From a virus: 25,327 bases of DNA. Shown here one piece after another: positions 21,173 to 25,327 of this stretch. The stretch covers positions 1 to 25,327 of IMG/VR virus record IMGVR_UViG_3300012920_000240. One strand, given 5' to 3'. A program made the translations under genes and the position numbers. How positions within the stretch are numbered: position 1 is the stretch's first letter; the number at the start of each line of letters is the position of its first letter. The notes beneath the pieces are model-generated. The model saw only the letters and a list, made by a program, of their open reading frames with translations, was not told where the DNA came from and made no database searches.

Positions 21173-22268
21173 TTGGGTTTACCAAGTTGGAGAAAAAAAG
21201 TTTTCAAGTAAACTTCTAGCCATAAATCATAGTAATCAAACAAGTAAACCAATCTATTTTAATTGTCCACAAGATTACAACACCTATGATTTTTCAAATG
21301 AACCCAAAGAAAGTTTACAAGTTTTATTCAAAAATCAAGCACAGAAAATTAGAGATTCATATAAAACAGTACGACTGTACTTTTCAGGTGGATCTGATAG
21401 CCATTTGATATTAAGAACTTTTCTTGATAACAACATACCTATAGATGAAATAATTTGTTTGAAGTCAGGTTTTGCATCTGCTGATTTTGAAATTGACAAT
21501 TATGCTATTCCTATATTAAAAAAATTAGATTTAAAAAATACAAAAGTCCATATTAATTGTCCATCTTTAGAAACCTATTACAAATATTATAAAGAAGGTG
21601 TCACAGCAGAAAAAATACAAAATAGTTCATATACATATCATACACATTTTAGACTACAAGAAGCAGTAGAATACCATAGTGAAAAAAATTACAATCCTCT
21701 TACTGCCAATATGAGAGGTTTTGATAAGTCAACCATAATCTACAAAGACGGACACTGGTACACATATTTTCTTGATGTAAATTTAGAACCTTTCCCACAT
21801 ATGATCAATTTTTTTAGTGATGATACAAAAATTCAAAGCAAACAAGCACACAAATGGAAACGTGTAGTTGAAACTCTCACAGACAAGCAAGGAAATAAAA
21901 CACATAATTTTCAAGACAAGGAAATTCAAATGATGTGGAACCAAGCCACAGGTAGAATTTATGAAACACCTCTGAAAGATTGTTTTTATGATAAGGGTGA
22001 TAATCATATTTTAATTGATAATAAAAAATGGTATTACAGGAATTTCAAAGAAAAATATGCATTTGAATCTGTGATGCTCAAGAACAAAGAACTTTTATAT
22101 CTTTGGCAATCAAATCTACAAGATCTTGCCAAGTACACAGGAAACCATTGGTGGAATCAAGGATCCCCAGAATTAGGTTCCATAGGAATTTTATCAAAGT
22201 TTTATTGTTTAACCAAAAATCAAACAAAAACTGTGGATGAATTATATCCCAACGGCTTCAAACCCTAA
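21165..22268 (+). CDS. PP-loop ATPase, asparagine-synthase-like
   Basis: This is a 367-residue protein. ATG at 21165 overlaps the stop of F; the frame extends upstream to 21108 but only as overlap. Residues 69-79 (VRLYFSGGSDS) are the PP-loop, S-G-G-S-D-S, which binds ATP and releases pyrophosphate in asparagine synthetase, QueC and tRNA-thiolation enzymes. IDEIICLKSGFAS follows as the second strand. No N-terminal glutaminase Cys is seen, so it is not a full AsnB. The C-terminal 200 residues are Lys/Tyr/Trp-rich and unrecognised. It probably adenylates a substrate for amide or related bond formation. The gene is AT-rich. Confidence 0.68.
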   Translation: MYNWVYQVGEKKFSSKLLAINHSNQTSKPIYFNCPQDYNTYDFSNEPKESLQVLFKNQAQKIRDSYKTVRLYFSGGSDSHLILRTFLDNNIPIDEIICLKSGFASADFEIDNYAIPILKKLDLKNTKVHINCPSLETYYKYYKEGVTAEKIQNSSYTYHTHFRLQEAVEYHSEKNYNPLTANMRGFDKSTIIYKDGHWYTYFLDVNLEPFPHMINFFSDDTKIQSKQAHKWKRVVETLTDKQGNKTHNFQDKEIQMMWNQATGRIYETPLKDCFYDKGDNHILIDNKKWYYRNFKEKYAFESVMLKNKELLYLWQSNLQDLAKYTGNHWWNQGSPELGSIGILSKFYCLTKNQTKTVDELYPNGFKP

Positions 22269-22291
22269 TAAAATAGCCACTTTTTTGCCAG

Positions 22292-22320
22292 TTGACGGAA
22301 ATACCAAACTATGTTATAAT
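22292..22320 (+). promoter_or_regulatory. Sigma70-like promoter
   Basis: TTGACG (22292-22297), 17 bp, TATAAT (22315-22320). Start near 22327, then AGGAGG at 22332-22337. An imperfect inverted repeat TACCA...TGGTA (22302-22327) with inner CTAT/ATAG surrounds the -10. Confidence 0.75.
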
Positions 22321-22344
22321 AGTGGTAATTTAGGAGGAACAATT

Positions 22345-22701
22345 ATGTATAAATGTTCAGCAAAAGCACAATTAGTAATGGATCAGGTTAGATCAAGATG
22401 TCAATCTGATACACAAACTAACAACAAGTGGACTGGTAGATCTGGAAACTATATGTATATCATGGGCAGAGAGAATGCTGATGGTAAGGCAACAGGTGTT
22501 GTACACAAAATTTCAGAAGACGGTTCACACAAATTATGTGGATCATTCAAGATCATGAGTGATGGTATTATCACTAGATTCACAGGTTTGTCAAAAGCAG
22601 ACTGGAATTCATTTATGAATTCAGCAGAAGCAGAATACAAAAGAAAATATTCTGAGACTGCCACAACAGAAGAAACAACAGCAGAAAAAGTTGCTGTTTA
22701 A
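22345..22701 (+). CDS. Small soluble protein, probably highly expressed, unknown
   Basis: This is a 118-residue protein. A perfect AGGAGG 7 nt upstream and a strong promoter decide ATG at 22345 against the longer frame from 22237. Sequence features: helix MYKCSAKAQLVMDQVRSRCQ with two Cys, then strands GNYMYIMGREN, TGVVHKISEDG and LCGSFKIMSDG, a helix, and an acidic Thr/Glu tail (TATTEETTAEKVAV). The short leader and optimal ribosome site suggest an abundant early protein such as a host-takeover factor. No family recognised. Confidence 0.65.
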   Translation: MYKCSAKAQLVMDQVRSRCQSDTQTNNKWTGRSGNYMYIMGRENADGKATGVVHKISEDGSHKLCGSFKIMSDGIITRFTGLSKADWNSFMNSAEAEYKRKYSETATTEETTAEKVAV

Positions 22702-22711
22702 ATATAGACAA

Positions 22712-22757
22712 GATAGCAGGTTCGCAAGTTTAGGCTAAATTTTCGCGGCCTGCTGTC
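22712..22757 (+). other. Stem-loop immediately upstream of the glucosaminidase gene
   Basis: GATAGCAGG (22712-22720) pairs with CCTGCTGTC (22749-22757), 9 bp with one G-U, around a 28-nt loop that contains TTTA-GGC-TAAA. It ends 7 nt before the ATG at 22765, where no Shine-Dalgarno is visible. It could be a weak terminator of the previous gene (AT-rich but no U-tract) or a translational control element. Confidence 0.45.
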
Positions 22758-22764
22758 ATTTATT

Positions 22765-23415
22765 ATGCAGAAACACGTCTTTAATAATTTGAAACTTGTG
22801 ATTGCCACAGTTGCTTTGGTGGCATTTGTGATCGCATCTGCATTCTTTATTGGCACTTTCTACCCAAACAAATGGACCACACAGGACATCCAAACAGAGT
22901 TTCACAAAAAAGAAGTGAACGAAGTGATATATCTGGGTTTGGTACAACCTGAATTTGAGTTCAAGGACAAACAGAGTTTTATCACTGCCACAGGCAAGTG
23001 TATAGATTATTTGAATTTTACCACAGACAGAATGAGCAGGGTGCCCACATCTATGATCATTGCAATGGCCGGCATAGAAAGTGGTTGGGGCACCAGTAGA
23101 TTTGCCCGAGAAGGTAACGCACTGTTTGGTGTGAGAACTTGGGACAGCACAGTTCCACAAATGAAACCATTGGATCTACCTGATGCAGACTTTGGTGTGA
23201 AAAAATACAACACCAAATGCGACAGTGTGAAAGATATGGTCAGAATACTAAACACTCATCCTGCCTATGAAAAATTTAGGACAGAACGTGAGAGACAGAT
23301 AGATGCTGGATCTTGGGACTATCAACTGTTGTTAGATGGTATTACTGCTTGGAGCACCAATCCAAAATACAAAGATATCATATGGTCAGCCATAGTTGAC
23401 AACAATTTACCATAA
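22765..23415 (+). CDS. Membrane-anchored Bax-like glucosaminidase, candidate endolysin
   Basis: This is a 216-residue protein. Residues 10-32 are one membrane segment rich in Ala, Val and Ile (LVIATVALVAFVIASAFFIG). The rest is a peptidoglycan N-acetylglucosaminidase domain of the Bax/FlgJ type: MIIAMAGIESGWGTSRFARE with the catalytic Glu105, then GNALFGVRTW and a final YKDIIWSAIVDNN. Such enzymes cut the glycan chain in the periplasm. The weakly hydrophobic N-terminus could be a signal-anchor-release segment, as in phage endolysins that leave the membrane to lyse the cell; a permanently anchored enzyme is the alternative. No holin is identified with confidence. Confidence 0.8.
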   Translation: MQKHVFNNLKLVIATVALVAFVIASAFFIGTFYPNKWTTQDIQTEFHKKEVNEVIYLGLVQPEFEFKDKQSFITATGKCIDYLNFTTDRMSRVPTSMIIAMAGIESGWGTSRFAREGNALFGVRTWDSTVPQMKPLDLPDADFGVKKYNTKCDSVKDMVRILNTHPAYEKFRTERERQIDAGSWDYQLLLDGITAWSTNPKYKDIIWSAIVDNNLP

Positions 23416-23424
23416 TGTTATAAT
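23396..23424 (+). promoter_or_regulatory. Perfect-consensus promoter inside glucosaminidase 3' end, near-leaderless
   Basis: TTGACA (23396-23401), 17 bp, TATAAT (23419-23424). The boxes straddle the stop codon of the upstream gene. Expected start at about 23430-23431, on the ATG of the next gene. Confidence 0.75.
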
Positions 23425-23429
23425 TAGAT

Positions 23430-23795
23430 ATGGGTTTCATACAACTGAGATTAGCAAAGCGAATGAAGAAGAAAGCAGAGAACACAAAACGTAACCGTGA
23501 CGCACAGGCCAATCACGAAGAATGGTTGCAGTCACAGGGTTTGGACAACCACACTCTAAAAAAGAGTGCCAAACGTTTTCGAGGCTACGACATTCCTGAT
23601 TACTCGCCTGACCCCACACAACCCAAAACTTCTGATAAAATTCCTGTGAATGGATCTGGCAACAAAGCACAGCCACAGGCCTATTCTGGAGAACGTAAAT
23701 TGTTGGGCATAGGACTTATGCACAAAAGCAATCTTGTGCCTGTTTGGGACGAAGAAGGTGCCAAAGAGATCACCCTAATGAAGGGTAACAAATAG
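23430..23795 (+). CDS. Small basic protein, unknown
   Basis: This is a 121-residue protein. The N-terminus is a very basic helix (LRLAKRMKKKAENTKRNRDA) followed by a Pro-rich linker (IPDYSPDPTQPKTSDKIP). The C-terminal GERKLLGIGLMHKSNLVPVW looks like a conserved beta motif; I have the impression of similar endings in marine T4-like phage proteins, but this is memory, not a search. Probably translated from a leaderless mRNA. Its TAG stop overlaps the next GTG start. Confidence 0.6.
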   Translation: MGFIQLRLAKRMKKKAENTKRNRDAQANHEEWLQSQGLDNHTLKKSAKRFRGYDIPDYSPDPTQPKTSDKIPVNGSGNKAQPQAYSGERKLLGIGLMHKSNLVPVWDEEGAKEITLMKGNK

Positions 23796-24040
23796 TGAAG
23801 ATCAGATACTACCAAAAAATAGACGGCTGGAGATGGACAGGGTTTATCTTGGCTATGGTGAGTGCATTCACTTTGAGTGGTGGTAATCCCAGTGTGCAAT
23901 GGTTGGGATGGGCAGTGGCATTGGTATCTTGTTCAATTTGGATATGGATGGGCATCAAGGACAAAGACACACCAAGAGCACTAATGGAATTGATGTACCT
24001 ACTTTTGGCAATTCGTGGTGTATACAACTGGTTGGCATAA
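23795..24040 (+). CDS. Small membrane protein, unknown
   Basis: This is an 81-residue protein with a GTG start overlapping the upstream stop (TAGTG). Two or three membrane segments: TGFILAMVSAFTLSG, VQWLGWAVALVSCSIWIWMG, and LMELMYLLLAIRGVYNWLA. A basic N-terminus (KIRYYQKIDGWRW) should stay inside. Holin-like in size and topology and one gene away from the glucosaminidase, but similar small membrane proteins have many other roles. Confidence 0.6.
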   Translation: MKIRYYQKIDGWRWTGFILAMVSAFTLSGGNPSVQWLGWAVALVSCSIWIWMGIKDKDTPRALMELMYLLLAIRGVYNWLA

Positions 24041-24094
24041 ATTACCCCTCAAAAAAGTCAATTAAATCAATGGTTATAGCAAGATCAACTTTGG

Positions 24095-24122
24095 TTGACG
24101 CATTTGGAAAATGTGTTATAAT
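24095..24122 (+). promoter_or_regulatory. Sigma70-like promoter, near-leaderless
   Basis: TTGACG (24095-24100), 16 bp, TATAAT (24117-24122). Predicted start at 24129, the A of the ATG. The spacer contains CATTT-GGA-AAATG (24101-24113). Confidence 0.65.
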
Positions 24123-24128
24123 TGTAGT

Positions 24129-24272
24129 ATGATTAAATTAATAATACTATTTGCAATCTTTCTTGCAGTGTATCCTATGATTGGAGACGGTTGGGCACAG
24201 TTCAACGCTGATTTTAATGTTGAAGGTATCTTCCATTCACTGTCTGAAATTATAAGCAAATTGAAAGGATAG
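24129..24272 (+). CDS. 47-residue membrane or secreted mini-protein
   Basis: Starts MIKLIILFAIFLAVYPMIGD, a short hydrophobic segment usable as a signal or anchor, followed by WAQFNADFNVEGIFHSLSEI and a basic end. ATG lies on the predicted start of the upstream promoter. AGGATAGGA at its end forms the ribosome site for the lipoprotein gene 6 nt further on. Function unknown. Confidence 0.55.
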   Translation: MIKLIILFAIFLAVYPMIGDGWAQFNADFNVEGIFHSLSEIISKLKG

Positions 24273-24278
24273 GATAAT

Positions 24279-24752
24279 ATGAAAAATCTAAGTAAATTAT
24301 TCCTTATCTTGGTGGCCGGTGTGTTACTGGCAAATTGCAGTGGCACATACAAAGTAAAACCTGATCTAGGTAAAGCGGGTGTAGTGAACAAAACTCCCAA
24401 GTGGTACGTGAAACACGACAGAGACACTATGTTCAAATATCAAGAATCAGGCACAGCAGTATCACCTGATATGGAACTGGCAATGAAAAAAGCAATTTTA
24501 CTTGCCAAAGCCAAACTGGTTGATAGAGTGTATGGTGAAATGAACAACCAAACTGTAATCAACAAGACTGAAACAGGCGACAACGAAGACCTAACAGTGA
24601 CCACAGATAGCACAGACACAATCAATAATGTGATACAGGACACTGTGGCTCAAGGTTATGTGGTTACAAAATCTGAACTTTATATGACTAGAAATAAAAG
24701 TTACAGAGCCTATGTTTTGATTGAAGTTAAGAAAAGTGCATTTGACATCTAA
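24279..24752 (+). CDS. LPP20-like lipoprotein
   Basis: This is a 157-residue protein. A basic N-terminus and hydrophobic stretch (KLFLILVAGVLLANCSG) end in a lipobox-like L-A-N-C, with Asn before the Cys slightly unusual. The mature part, AMKKAILLAKAKLVDRVYG followed later by QGYVVTKSELYM and YRAYVLIEVKK, has the Ala-spaced helix plus two strands seen in LPP20-type outer-membrane lipoproteins. It is expected in the periplasm anchored to a membrane. In a phage it may act in envelope remodelling or superinfection exclusion; this is inference. Confidence 0.6.
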   Translation: MKNLSKLFLILVAGVLLANCSGTYKVKPDLGKAGVVNKTPKWYVKHDRDTMFKYQESGTAVSPDMELAMKKAILLAKAKLVDRVYGEMNNQTVINKTETGDNEDLTVTTDSTDTINNVIQDTVAQGYVVTKSELYMTRNKSYRAYVLIEVKKSAFDI

Positions 24753-24756
24753 GGCA

Positions 24757-25119
24757 ATGAACTACAACAACATTATAAAAGTCATTGCCTTGGTAGTGCT
24801 CACATTGGTTTGTGTACTGACCTGGGTCACTCAATCACACGCAGGTGGCCCTTGGAACGATCAGTATTGTGACATAGAAGTCACTAAGATCAAAGTAGTG
24901 GATGCAGATGGAAACTTGATTGAAAATCAAACAGAAGAAAAAATGGTATGCAACGACGGAGCCAAAGACTTGTTACACGGAATGGGTATTGCAGACAGTT
25001 GTCACATTTACACTTGGCACATACCATTAGGTGGAGAACTTGTGGAACAACGTTCTATCGCTTGTAAAAAAATAGAGGGTGGATATGAAATTGTTAAAGG
25101 TTATCATAATCTCAATTAG
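24757..25119 (+). CDS. Secreted Cys-containing protein, unknown
   Basis: This is a 120-residue protein from ATG at 24757 with AAGG just upstream; a longer frame from 24721 only overlaps the lipoprotein gene. Signal peptide: NYNNIIKVIALVVLTLVCVL then TQSHA, with cleavage likely after SHA. The mature protein starts GGPWNDQYCDIEV and has four further-spaced Cys residues that could form disulphides. It contains a strand-turn-strand VTKIKVVDADGNLIEN. The 3' end is overlapped by the next gene. No family recognised. Confidence 0.62.
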   Translation: MNYNNIIKVIALVVLTLVCVLTWVTQSHAGGPWNDQYCDIEVTKIKVVDADGNLIENQTEEKMVCNDGAKDLLHGMGIADSCHIYTWHIPLGGELVEQRSIACKKIEGGYEIVKGYHNLN

Positions 25120-25327
25120 TTGCTGGTTGATCAGCACACAGGCCTACGCTAACAAACTGCCAGGAGAGACCAACGAAACTATTGGCAAGTTACCTGATCC
25201 TGTGTGGATTGACGATCCGCAGATAAACTTTCCGCAGTTTTTATGGAGATACACACAGTACGTGGGTATGCGTCTCAAGAAAGCAGAAAAGCAACAGCAT
25301 CAGAGTGCGGTGTTCTTTATGCTGGAC
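25085..25327 (+). CDS. Secreted protein, N-terminal part (3' end outside window)
   Basis: The first 81 codons are visible. Signal peptide MKLLKVIIISISCWLISTQ then AYA, with cleavage likely before NKLPGE. The mature part (LPDPVWIDDPQINFPQFLW, then RLKKAEKQQHQ) is helical and charged. ATG at 25085 has AGAGGGTGG upstream and lies 35 nt inside the previous gene in another frame, so the whole early signal peptide is encoded in overlap. The open frame continues to the window end. Confidence 0.6.
   Translation, partial: MKLLKVIIISISCWLISTQAYANKLPGETNETIGKLPDPVWIDDPQINFPQFLWRYTQYVGMRLKKAEKQQHQSAVFFMLD

Noticed and set aside
22756-23160. 134-codon minus-strand open frame over the glucosaminidase
   Set aside because: Mirror of a well-supported domain on the plus strand; composition is His/Cys-rich and artificial.
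1-25327. CRISPR arrays, insertion sequences, tRNA genes
   Set aside because: No direct-repeat arrays, transposase-like proteins or cloverleaf sequences were seen by eye on either strand apart from the tmRNA.

Overview
The window looks like part of the genome of a lytic, T4-like marine myovirus. The supporting signs are three T4-type late promoters (TATAAATA), a class Ia ribonucleotide reductase pair (NrdA/NrdB), a PAAR spike-tip protein, a tail-fibre-like protein with a pectate-lyase-type beta-helix, free-standing HNH and GIY-YIG endonucleases, low G+C, and dense packing with 1-17 nt overlaps. The window also encodes a circularly permuted (two-piece) tmRNA. That architecture is known mainly from alphaproteobacteria and some cyanobacteria. 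With the AT-rich composition it makes a SAR11-like alphaproteobacterial host my best guess and a picocyanobacterium the alternative. This is inference; no host marker gene is present.

Layout. Positions 1-333: end of a RecB/Cas4-like nuclease. 328-1577: two divergent homing-endonuclease genes, HNH on the minus strand and GIY-YIG on the plus strand. 1619-3888: tail-fibre-like beta-helix protein and an SGNH-like protein. 4109-7607: nrdA and nrdB. 7641-9310: PAAR protein and an unrecognised probable virion protein. 9303-9655: two small coupled minus-strand genes. 9704-10278: promoter, tmRNA and a small exported protein. 10335-13288: small protein, DGQHR/ParB-like protein, small coupled genes and an AT-rich protein.

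13271-22268 is the most unusual part. A perfect host-type promoter and a structured leader precede a chain of overlapping genes encoding five related HxD...H Fe(II)/2-oxoglutarate-oxygenase-like proteins plus a sixth oxygenase of another type. Mixed among them are two DegT/DnrJ/EryC1-type PLP aminotransferases, a short NAD-dependent epimerase-like protein and a PP-loop (asparagine-synthase-like) protein. This looks like a phage-encoded biosynthetic or modification pathway: hydroxylations, aminations and one ATP-dependent step. Its substrate cannot be read from sequence. 22345-25327 holds small early-type genes from strong promoters, a membrane-anchored Bax-like glucosaminidase and a run of small membrane, lipo- and secreted proteins.

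Regulation. I find seven good sigma70-like promoters on the plus strand (9704, 10610, 13271, 20384, 22292, 23396, 24095) and two on the minus strand (near 846-873 and 9665-9692). Several place the predicted start site on or next to an ATG, implying leaderless mRNAs, and two carry palindromes at operator positions. Three gene-free stretches (13306-13442, 15627-15792, 22702-22764) fold into plausible RNA structures.
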